20,350 nucleotides of DNA from Chlamydomonas sphaeroides (Eukaryota > Chlorophyta > Chlorophyceae > Chlamydomonadales > Chlamydomonadaceae), in NCBI GenBank assembly GCA_001662425.1, contig BDDC01001786.1:1-20350 (forward strand), read 5' to 3'. The notes under the pieces are model-generated. The model saw nothing but the letters and a program-made list of their open reading frames with translations, made no database searches and was not told the origin of the DNA. Below, piece by piece: positions 8,601 through 17,650 of the stretch; positions within the stretch are counted from its first letter, which is position 1; each line of letters starts with the position of its first letter. A program made the translations under genes and the position numbers.

Positions 8601-11600
8601 CGCGGCAGGTGCGTAGGGGCCGGCTGCCGGCGCGTGTGTGTGTGTTTGGGGGGGCAATGGGCTGGGGCGGGTAAGACTCGGCGAGCAGTGTGGACGTGTG
8701 TTTAAGTGTTGGGTAGAACAGAACCCCACATGCGTGTGTATGTAAGTGCCCAGGCGCTGCGCACGCGACTTGCGGTGGCCGCTAGGGCAGGGTAGGAGGG
8801 AAGATGGCACCAGTGGGCGCCTGCGGCTGGGTCCGGGGCTTAACGCCCAGCGTGCGTCCCACTGGCGCGTGTGGGGTGCGACGCCTGTCGTGCAGCGACA
8901 CGTGCCAACAAAGCGCAGCGGTTGACCAGGGCCGGCCGGGCGCCCCCCTGAGGGTCGGGTGGGGCGATGTGCTGGCCCCGAGGCCGAGCGCTGCTTGGCT
9001 TCGGCCGTCGAGCACTGCCTGCCTGCCGGAGGCTCTGCGACTCTGCCTCTGCAGTTGCCCGTGCGGGGAGCGTGGTGGGGATGCTTGCTGGGAGGTTGGG
9101 GAACTTGCTAGGCAGGCGCCACTCCCAACGGGCGAATGGGGCGGCGCGCGCTGTGCCTGCGCAGGTCGGACGTGCTGCTGGACGTACGGCACACGGAGCC
9201 CGTCATCGCCATCAGCTGGCAATTCAACCTCTCGGGTGCGTCATGCCGTACCATTGTTTGTTCAATGAACCAGAAAGTAACTGAGTAAGACGCACGCATG
9301 TGTACGGCAGCTACATGGCGATGTGTGCTGTGGTACCAGGACGTGCCCCACGCTCGGCAGCACACGAGGCCGGATGCGCCATCTGCGCGACGCAGGGAGG
9401 GGCCGGGTTCACCGCCCCCGACGCATCCCGCCTCAAGCCGCTGACGGCCCTGTCGCGCTCTGCCGTACGCCGCCGCGCAGACGCCGCCAAGTACGGCACC
9501 AAGGACAAGTCGTACAGGCTCGTGACGCTGGGCGCCGACGGCCGCGTGCTGACGTGGATGTGGCACAAGCTGGATGCGCCCGTGTACGGGTGAGGCCGGG
9601 TTGCCGTACCGGTACATGTGTGTGCAGTGCATGGCTGACAATGTCGGGGGCCTCTGTGACGCCGCCGCACACACCCAGCCCGACGGCCGCTGCGTGGCGC
9701 TGCCTGTCTTGCACTGCACACCCATGACTGGGCATCCAGGACCATGCCCGACGCCTCTCTGTGTGCCTCCGCTGCTCCCCAAAACAGCTACCAGCTGCTG
9801 TACCCGCAGCCTGGCATCGACCGCAAGTTCGTGTGGGGCGGCGCCTGCATGGGCTTCCAGAGGGAACCGCGCGGCGCCACAGCGGCCGCCGTGGGCGCCA
9901 AGGGCGCCAAGGGGGCCGAGGGCGGCACGCACGGCGCCGAGATGGCGGGCACCTTCCTGGTGGGCACCGAGGGCGGCAAGATCTTCAAGTGCTACAACGA
10001 CGTCAACGACGCCAACCAGAAGGTCGGTGGCGCGGCAGCGCGTCGTGATAAGTGTTGGTTCGGTCATCTGTCCGTACCCGCAACCAAGATGGCCTTCTTG
10101 CGCGAGCGATCCACCTGTCTGTCCCCGCAAACATGATGGCTCAGGGGTGAGGGCTGGCAAGCAACCGAACCCCAGCTGCGTCCGTGCCCCACGAGCCCCA
10201 TGTCGTACGCCTGCCCCACCCTTCTCCTCCCCAGGACTTCGCCAAGGCGCTGGCCACGGGCGACCGGGTGGAGCTGCGCACGCCCGTGCGCGAGGCCAAC
10301 TACACGCCGCACGCGGGCGCCGTGTTTGGCATCGACTGCTCGCCCTTTCAGGTGCGAGCCCCGTGCGGCCGGCGCAGCAGGCACCCCTCAGCTCTCGCCT
10401 CCAGCCGCCTCCCTCCAGCCCCGCGCTTCCGGCCGTGGCCCCCTGGCCCCGCACCGCAGCCGCGCCCACATGCCCTTTCCCCTCCCCGTCCCCCTATCCG
10501 CACGGCAACACATCCTCTTGCCAACGTGTTCCTATTCCCCTCGCCGCCCCCTCGGCCCCCGCAGCGCGAGCTCTTCGTGTCCTGCTCCACCGACGGCTCC
10601 GTGCGCCTCTACAGCTCCCTGCGCATGCAGCCGCTGCTGCACTTGGAGCCCACCGCCTCGTACCTCTTCGCAGCCCAGTGGAGCCCCTTCCGCCCGCTCG
10701 TGTTCGCCGCCGCCGGAGGTGAGCGCGGCACCTCCACGGCCGCGCCGTGCCAGCATCCACCGGGGTAGCCGTGCCGTACAGCACACACCGCCGTACCGTA
10801 CTGTGTGCGTCCGGTCGTGTTCGCCGCCGCCGGACGTGCGTCTGGGCGTGCTGCGCTAACTGCGGGTTTGCCCGATGCCCAAAGTCGGGATGCACGCGGG
10901 CGCTCCCACGGCCCCAGGCACCCACGCCCACCGGCGGCCCTCGTTCACCCGCCCACCTCCCTTGCTGCTCACACCAGTACCTTACGCCGCACCCACCACC
11001 CGCCGTACTTAACCCCTGCCGTACCCAACCCCTGCCGTACTCGCAGGCGACGGCTGCGTGTACATGTACGACCTCATGCGCCCCGCCGACGTGATCCGAC
11101 CGGTGCTGACGCTGGACACCAACGGCATGCGCAAGCCCGTGTACGCCATGGCCTTCAACCCCAAGAAGCCCGACACCTTTGCCACCGGCGACGCCACCGG
11201 CATCCAGGTGCGCGTCGGACTGTGGCACGTGCTGGTGCCGGGTACCTGTTGGGGTGGCGTCTGGGGTGGGGCCGTGGTGCGGTGGGTCCTGGTTGCTGTG
11301 TGGGTTGGAGTGTGCGTGGTTGGGGGCGGGGATGCACCGTTTGAAAACCCAAGGCGCACGCTACTTTTGCGACCGGCGACGCCACCGCCATCCATGGCGC
11401 CATCCCGTGCCGTTGCTTGTACCAAGAAGGCTGTGTGTTGCAGTGTACGGTTCTGCTGCCGTGTCGGTTTGCGTTTGGGGGCGCCATGCCGTATCGGGAC
11501 CCCACGAGGTGGCGCTGTCTGCGCGGCAGGGCGCTGGGCTGGTGGCAGGGGCGTCGTACCGTGTCAGGAGGCCGGCTCTTCTCATTGCTCGGCAGCGCTC

Positions 11601-12065
11601 GGCCCGGCGTGCGGCAGGCGTCACTGCCACCAGCGCCCATGCAGGGCACCAAGGACGTCCACGTAGCGCATCTGCCCTGCGGCACGCGGTCTTGCGGCCC
11701 GCCGCAGCCATCACGCCGACGCGCCTTCCGTGCCGCCACAGCTGCCCACCCTCCACACGGTTCTGTTCTGCTTCACGCTTGAACACACACACGGTCGTGC
11801 TTACTATATGTTATCTATTTGTAAGCACGCACCCACAGCCGCACACAACATGCACGCCCCGGGCCCTGGGCATTCCTCACCCGGCCGCCTCCTCCTGCCA
11901 ATCTGCATTCTTACCGCCTCCCACCTCCTTCCCTTCACACACACCCTCCAGATCTGGAAGCTGCCCTCCTCGCTCACCTCGGTCCGCCGCGGCGAGGAGG
12001 CGCAGCTGCGCAAGCTGTCGGTGGCGGACGACGTGGCGGAGATGATGCGCAAGGCCACCAAGTAG
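5610..12065 (+). CDS. FAP133: Cytoplasmic dynein-2 (IFT dynein) intermediate chain, WDR34/FAP133-like
   Basis: This is an intermediate chain of the dynein that powers retrograde intraflagellar transport in cilia. Exons: 5610-5672, 5957-6165, 6400-6490, 6651-6695 (uncertain), 6882-6965, 7858-7934, 8138-8282, 8529-8608, 9165-9235, 9481-9589, 9788-10022, 10235-10351, 10565-10718, 11047-11207, 11952-12065. Phases agree throughout, for about 580 residues. The N-terminal region has TET (6011-6019) and two TQT motifs (6047-6055, 6077-6085), as expected for LC8 light-chain binding. The rest is a WD-repeat propeller: VTCVSWSCTGQTIAASFGR, CAFHPSHPALIAGGTFNGEL, HTEPVIAISW, LVTLGADGRVLTW, GTFLVGTEGGKIFKC, HAGAVFGIDCSPF, LFAAQWSPFRPLVFAAAG, VYAMAFNPKKPDTFATGD, ending VAEMMRKATK. 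These follow WDR34 block by block, better than WDR60 or axonemal IC chains. The first exon (MREEAEPVPSDF) and exon 4 are the weakest parts; exon 3 can also splice in phase to exon 5. Confidence 0.93.
6747..6918 (+). repeat. Exon-start echo: 6747-6786 resembles 6880-6918
   Basis: The acceptor and start of exon 6882-6965 (AGGAGCCGGCCGTGTGCGCGC, then ACTACC) has a close partner about 133 bp upstream, inside the preceding intron, also led by CAG and a pyrimidine-rich stretch. The upstream copy would encode EPPVRARYY against EPAVCAHYL. It could be a decoy or alternative acceptor. Confidence 0.55.
7435..7453. other. Perfect intronic hairpin, 8-bp stem / 3-nt loop
   Basis: GGCTGCCA, loop AGC, TGGCAGCC. 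It lies in the 892-nt intron shortly upstream of the 10-bp repeat array. There is no flanking conserved structure that would identify it as a known small RNA. Confidence 0.6.
7488..7527. repeat. 10-bp tandem repeat TGTGCGCTGC
   Basis: About four units of TGTGCGCTGC in tandem within the 892-nt intron. The unit is not a multiple of three, so it shifts reading frame at each copy, as expected for non-coding sequence. Confidence 0.9.
7884..8034 (+). repeat. Exon echo: 7884-7908 copied at 8010-8034
   Basis: The coding segment GTGCGTGTCGTGGTCCTGC, continuing ACCGGG (residues CVSWSCTG of the dynein chain), recurs 126 bp downstream inside the next intron with one mismatch in 25 bases. This is the clearest of the exon echoes and is too good for chance. 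Confidence 0.85.
8609..9164 (+). other. Intron of the dynein chain gene (556 nt)
   Basis: The intron links ...EGDPQRG to RSDVLLDVRHTEP; the Arg codon is split AG|G across the junction. Apart from a short GT run near 8634 and GC-rich sequence, I see nothing notable in it. Confidence 0.75.
10694..10842 (+). repeat. Exon-end echo: 10694-10725 copied at 10811-10842
   Basis: The end of exon 10565-10718 and its donor (TCGTGTTCGCCGCCGCCGGA then GGTG) recurs 117 bp into the following intron as TCGTGTTCGCCGCCGCCGGA then CGTG. The 20-base core is identical. In the copy the donor GGTGAG has become CGTGCG. Confidence 0.8.
11178..11394 (+). repeat. Exon-end echo: 11178-11206 copied at 11366-11394
   Basis: The end of exon 11047-11207, encoding FATGDATGIQ, recurs 188 bp downstream within the 744-nt intron, with about 27 of 29 bases matching. 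Weaker similarity extends about 25 bases further 5' (the NPKKPDT-coding part). The copy has TCCATGG in place of TCCAGGT, so it lacks the donor. Confidence 0.8.
11208..11951 (+). other. Intron of the dynein chain gene (744 nt)
   Basis: The intron joins ATGIQ to IWKLPSSL in phase 0. It contains the exon echo at 11366-11394 and, near its 3' end, a lower-GC stretch with CTTACTATATGTTATC (about 11799-11814) followed by a C/T-rich acceptor tract. No gene is supported inside it. Confidence 0.75.
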
Positions 12066-12390
12066 GGGGCCGGGCGGAGGGGGTGCCAGAGGTGTGTGTT
12101 TCGTGTGGGGTGGGAAGGGGTTGGTGGCGGACGACGTGGCGGAGATGATGCGAAAGGCAATCAAGTAGGGGGCCAGACAGTGGCGGGGGCGGTGGGAGGG
12201 TGCCAGAGAGTGCGTGCCGGTGGCGTACGGCGTGGCAGAAATGACGCGCGGATCCACCCTTGGGGAAAGGCGCGCGAGGAAAGGGGCTGGTGTGTTCGTG
12301 CGTGGGGATGGGGTTACAGGGGGCGTGTCGGTGGCGTGCGACATGGCCGTTGCGAGCATGTCAGGCGGACACGTAGCCGCGAGGGGCGGG
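12018..12390 (+). repeat. About 100-bp tandem duplication of the terminal exon end plus 3'UTR, four units of rising decay
   Basis: Unit 1 (from about 12018) is the real C-terminus VADDVAEMMRKATK-stop. Unit 2 starts about 103 bp later (12121) and still reads VADDVAEMMRKAIK-stop with the same GGGGGCC after the stop at 12166-12168. Unit 3 (about 12218-12255) keeps GTGGCGTACGGCGTGGCAGA, and unit 4 (about 12326 on) keeps TCGGTGGCGTGCGACATGGC. The spacers share GGTGTGT...CGTG...GGGG...GGGGTT. Units 2-4 lie in the 3'UTR and are not translated. Confidence 0.85.
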
Positions 12391-12848
12391 AGGGCTGCGG
12401 CAGCAGTCGGTCGCACGATCTGTCATGGGGGGCGGGGGGCGGGCGGGTTGCGAGAGCGGCGCATGGTGGGGGGCCGGGTTCGTGGGGGTGGCGCGGCCCA
12501 GGAGGCCCAGGAGCCCTCCTGGCGCGGCCGGACCGGCCCCACTGGCCTCCTGTGCGCCCAAGCCGGCCCGGGTTCTTGCAACGCATGTGCGTTGGCGCGA
12601 GGGTGTGGATGAGTTCGCGGCGGAGGCGGTGGGCGCGGCGGCGGCAGGCGGGCCGCGGTGGGGCGTGGGGGGTCGAGCGCGGGGTGGGGCGGCCCCCTCC
12701 TCAGGCGGCGAGGCGGGCGAGGGCGCGGCGGCCCGGCGCTCGGGGGCGGGCTGGGGAAGGGTGTGCGCGCTAGCTGGGGCCCGTGCGGCTGGGGGGGGCC
12801 TCGCGGGGCTGTACATACATTGGGTGTGCGGTGGGGCCCTTGAGCCCT

Positions 12849-12853
12849 TGTAA
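12849..12853 (+). terminator. Polyadenylation signal TGTAA
   Basis: TGTAA is the usual nuclear polyadenylation signal of Chlamydomonas and its relatives. This copy lies about 785 nt after the dynein chain stop codon, exactly where G-rich sequence gives way to a lower-GC intergenic region. That implies a 3'UTR of about 800 nt, long but normal for these algae. Confidence 0.6.
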
Positions 12854-12865
12854 GCGGCAGATTAC

Positions 12866-13666
12866 AAGCTAGAACGAAGTCAAAGATGGGCGGCACCCGC
12901 GATCCGCCCCTATGTCATGCAGGACGTGCCGCCACGCAGGGGCTGCGGAGCCGAACACAATGTCATACATTCCGTGGACTTTACGATGGGCTTGTACCGT
13001 ACACGACGTTCCAAGGCGCTGGGCAGCGCTGGCGGTGCGCGGCGCACGGCCTGCACGAGCCCCGAGGGCCGCACCCGCAGCCACTGAGCAGCGCGCGCGG
13101 TCGCACGTCATTGCGCTGTCATCGCCAGCGCTGAGCTCGGGGATTCTATGTGTAGGAGAAATGAATGGGGCTTCACCCGACTCGGGCAACAGAGATGGGT
13201 GGCGTCCCATGTGTAACCGGAGGGTGCACTCCGCCCGAGCTAATTACAAGCTACGGGAGATACCGTACCGTACGCTGGGTGTGACAAACCTGGTCTCCTC
13301 GCCGCACCCAAGCTGCCCAGTTGGTAGGCTGCCTGATCAAAGTATTGATGATGTGTTATGTGACGTAGTTAAGACACTGGCCATGTTCGCGGTCCTGCAG
13401 GCGTGCGGGCCAGATAAATGACCACGTCGTAGGCCCTGCGCGAGTCATGACGACGGTCTAAGGGGCGGCGCGACGCTGCAAGCATTTGATGGCGTCTTTA
13501 CGCTGCTTCTGAAGTTATGATGGGCAGCGGGGGCTGCAGGGCCGCGAAGGCCGCACCGATCGATCCGATCATGAATACGTTCGGCATGGGAGGTTGGTAA
13601 AGTGCGTTTTGCGCGGGCGATGTGGCTTATAACCCGATGGAGCGATAACTCGACTGTGTTGCTGCT
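12866..13666. other. Lower-GC intergenic region upstream of the FMO-like gene
   Basis: About 800 bases with visibly lower GC than the gene bodies and no convincing exon on either strand. It contains an 11-base direct repeat ATTACAAGCTA at 12861-12871 and 13243-13253, and a TTATAA at about 13627, some 40 nt before the proposed start codon of the next gene. The 3' part presumably holds the promoter and 5'UTR of that gene. Confidence 0.5.
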
Positions 13667-16159
13667 ATGATCTCACACTGTGATGATCAACTGGACGCCG
13701 ACGCTCTGGTTGTCGGCGCGGGCCCAGCAGGAGTGTTTGCAGCTGCTTCCCTCCTCGCTGCGGGTTTCGAGGTGCTGGTCCTGGAAGAGAAATGGGACGT
13801 CGGAGGCTGGGCATTTGATGCGGAAGAGAACCAGCTCGCGTGTGGTGAGCAGCAGGATCCCGAATGTCGGTCTGCCAACCTTTGCCAGCTTGCACTTAAC
13901 TCGCTTACCGACTTCACATCTGCGCCAGGCACACGCGAGGTTTTGCATATCCCCGGTGTTGCGTGGCTCGGCCCTCTGCCTGCCAAGCCGACGGTGAGCA
14001 TCCCTGCCGCGACGCTCAGCTGTCGCGCGGTACATAGGCCACGCCTTCCCCTCGGCAGCAGCAGCGTGAATAATGCCTGCGACGGCGCACTGCCAGAGCG
14101 CGAGGGCCGTACCCGTGAGAAAACGTACCTGTGCGAAGTTCGTAATATGTCCACGAGTTCGTTACGCACACTGGTTACGCATCCGTACCGAACAGGCGAC
14201 ACGGCATCCTTCCTCAACCCCTTCCCCCCCCCCCGCACAACCCGCCCAGGCCCGCGACGCGCAGCTCCACCTCGCCGCCTACGCCGCCCACGCCGGCGTG
14301 CTAGCGCGCGTGCGCCTCGGCTGCCGGCTGCAGCTCCTAGCCCGCGAGTCACCCCGCCCCACGCACCCCAACACCGGGCCCGCGGCTAGGCCCGCCTCCG
14401 CCGGCGGCGGTGGCGGCGGCGGCGGCGGTGGCCGCTGGCGGGCGGTGTTCCGCGACGCCGTCAGCGGCAGGCGGTGCGCCGCGGTGATGGGCTACGTGGT
14501 GGTGGCCGCCGGCCACCAGCTACCGGCTGGGCCGGGCAGCACCGGCCAGCTTCTGCGGCAGGTGAGCGGCCCTCCGATCGTCGCTGGCATGCTACTCGTC
14601 GCTGACATAGCAGAGCACATGTGTCCTGGGTGGCGGCGCGTACGGCGTAGGCATCTGTACAGTAACTGTTTTCAGCATGACGCCCGCATCAGGGGCGGGC
14701 TGTGGGTGACCTACACCAACACCAGCTATGCCTGGCGCGCCCCACCCTACTGATGCGGCACCCCAGGGGCCAGCTCCAGCAGGCGCCAGCCAGCGCTGCC
14801 TCCCATTCCTGCGACATGCCAACATGCGCACGCGTGCCGTGCCCCCCTGCCCCCGTGCCCCCCTGCCCCCGTGCCCCCGTGCCCCCGTGCCCCCGTGCTC
14901 GGCCCACCCGCCATGCACCCGCCCTGCCGCCCTCCCTTCCTGCGGTGCCCACCCCGGCAGGCCGGCCTGTCCAGCGCGCGCACCGCGCTGCCGCCGCCGC
15001 CGCCACACCAGCCGGCATCGACACCCGGGCCTGCGGCGCGGTCACAGTGCTGGGCGACGGTAGGCCACACGACGGCCGCGCCGCCGCCCGGCCACTCCCC
15101 CGCATACCCGTCCCAGCATGCATGCCCCGCACACCCGTCCCAGCATGTATGCCCCGCACATCCGTCCCAGCATGTATGCCCCGCACATCCGTCCCAGCAT
15201 ATATGCCCCGCACATCCGTCCCAGCTTCGCGGCAACGCGCTCGTCGCGCATCACCTCATCGCAGCGGCCTCGCGCAGTCACCCTCACGGCCCCACCCCTC
15301 CCCCTTGCTTCCCTGCCGCTCGTGGCCACATGCACCGCAGGCGCGGCGGCGGTCGACGTAGCGGCGGCGGCGGCCCTGCTGCGGCGCGGCCGGGGCGTGC
15401 GGCTGGTGCTGGCGCCGGTGAGACAGCAGGGCAGCCAACCTCCTTGGTACAACTCTGATACTAGAGCAACTCTGAATACAAAGCAACTCTGAGCAAAGAG
15501 CAACTCTGAGATTAGAGCTACGCCCCAGGGCCAGTCCTGAGGATTGCCAGAGCGCTTACGAGGCCACTGCGAGGCGGCACAGACATCTTTGGGACATAGG
15601 CGCCATCTAACGTTGTCCCGATCGACCTGCGCCCCACCTCACCTGCTTCCCATCCCCTCCCCCCTTGCGCTGCGCTCCCCCTCCCTGCCCCCGCCGCCCT
15701 GGCCCAGCAGCCGCCCGCCGCCTCGCCCGGTGGCGGCGGCCCAAGCCACCAGCCGCCGCCCACCGCCCAGTCCGGCGCCCAACTGCTGTCCGACGCCCGA
15801 CGCCGCGGCCTGCACACCGCCCTGCAGCCGCACCACACGTGCCCGCGGTCGGGCCCCATGGACGCTGCGTTGCGGGCCCCGGCCAAGCGCCGCTTCTGGG
15901 CGCTGCTAGCCGGCCGCGCGGCGGCGGCGGTGGCCGGGTGCGCCTCGCCAGTTGCCTGCACCGGCCGCGGCCGCCAGAGCCAGCGCCCGGACGCAGCAGG
16001 CGCCGAAGTCTCCTCCTGCGCCAGCGGCTGCGGCGGCTGCGGCGGCTGCGGCTGCGGCGTGGTGCTGTGGGCTCCCAGCCTGGCGGACAGGCGGGTGCTG
16101 CCCTTCCTGGACCCGGCGGTGCGGTCGGAGCTGCTGAGCAGCTGCTGCGAGGCGGGGCC

Positions 16160-16211
<52 letters not shown>

Positions 16212-17614
16212 CAGATGGCGCTGTACCGGGGCGTGCTGCCGCCCGGGGTGCGGGGACTGGCGTTCGTTGGGTGGGAGGTGAGGCGGCGAGCGCCCCCCCT
16301 GCGTCTGCGGTGGGCTGGAGGCCTGGCTCCGTCAGCGCGCACTACACCACACTACACCCGGCCGGCCGGCCGGAACTGCGCACGCCGGTCGGACGTCCGG
16401 TCCGGTCCGGCCCGGTCCCGTTGCCACATACACGTACGCCGTCCGCCGCCCCGCCTTCTCACCCGCCTCGCTCCTCCGCCGCCTCCGCCCCTCAGGCCCA
16501 CGCGCGCAGCAGCCTGCGGCTGCTGCAGGCGCAGGCGCAGTGGCTGGCGGCCGTGCTGGCGGGCGACCTGCCGCTGCCTCCACTCGAGGAGCAGCAGCGC
16601 GACGCATGGCTGCAGCGCCGGTGGCGGGCCGAGGGCCTGGCCTGCCACCTCACGTCGGCGCGCGGCTCGCTGCCAGCCGAGGCTGAGCGCCGGCAGGTGG
16701 GCGAAGGGTTGCCCGGGCCTGCACGCGAGACGGGTTTTGATTACCACGGGTTGATGTTGTGCGATGTAGTACGGCAGTCGTACGATGCCGTCGGCATACC
16801 GCGTGCCCTGCAGATCACGCTGCTGCTGTCCGACCTGAGCGGCGACGCGGCGTCCGCTCAGCCGCCGCCGGCGCCACGGGCCGCTGCGGCAGCTGGCGGC
16901 GGCTTTCTGCACCGCCTGCGCCTCCGCCTGCGCCGCCGCCCGGACGCCGAGCTGCCGCCGCCGCCGCCGCCTCTGGCTCCGCCGCCGTGCGCTTCAACCA
17001 GCGGTAGCCTGGCTGAGCCACCGCTGGCCCCCGGCCCGGCGCCGCCGTCGCCGCCCGCCGCGCCGCCGCTCCCGCCGGGCGCGCTGCTGCCGGCGGCCAG
17101 CCGCCGGGCCTCCGGCGCCGGCGGCAGCGAGCGGGGGGTCCTTCCCGACACGCCGCCGCAGGCCCTGTCGCCCGTCATGGTGCACCGCCTGCGTAGGGCC
17201 AGTACGACCGCCCTATGCGACCCAGCGCGAGACAGCGGCGGCGGCGGCGGCGGCAGCGAGCGTCTGCCGGCCGCCTTGCTGCCTCGCCGCGAGCAGTCCA
17301 GCCCCGCCCGCTGGAGCGGCCGGGTCGCGAGGCGCAGCCTGTTCGGCGCGCCGCCGCTGGGCCGCGGCAGCGCCGACGGCAGGAGCGCGCGCGGCCGCGG
17401 CGGGGCGGCGGCGCCGCCGCGGGGTGCCGGGCGGGCGGGCGAGGTGTCTGACAAGCTGCTGCGGCTGGCCGACAAGACCGGCGTGAGTGTGTCCGTGCTG
17501 GCTGACCTGCTGAACGACGACGGCGCCGCCGCCGCGGCCGGGCAGCATCATCCTCAGCAGTATCAGCCTGATGGCGTGTGGGCTTCACGGCAGCCCGGCG
17601 TCGGCGTCGGCGGG

Positions 17615-17650
<36 letters not shown>

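Noticed and set aside
9108..10469. 453-codon open frame on the minus strand
   Set aside because: It is antisense to five WD-repeat exons with strong homology on the + strand. Its product shows no family motifs.
12423..12896. Possible proline-rich gene on the minus strand, or a Gly/Ala-rich gene on the + strand, in 12400-12850
   Set aside because: No splice-consistent exon chain or motif was seen, and the stretch ends at a TGTAA signal, so it is better read as the long 3'UTR of the dynein chain gene.
15112..15225. CRISPR-like array
   Set aside because: The units are head-to-tail with no unique spacers, inside a eukaryotic intron.
15665..16260. Start of the long 996-codon + strand frame taken as N-terminal coding sequence
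   Set aside because: Between 15708 and 16277 the FMO homology is in a different frame. The long frame becomes the real one only from 16496, after a phase-0 splice; its first part is an Arg-rich shadow of polyglycine.
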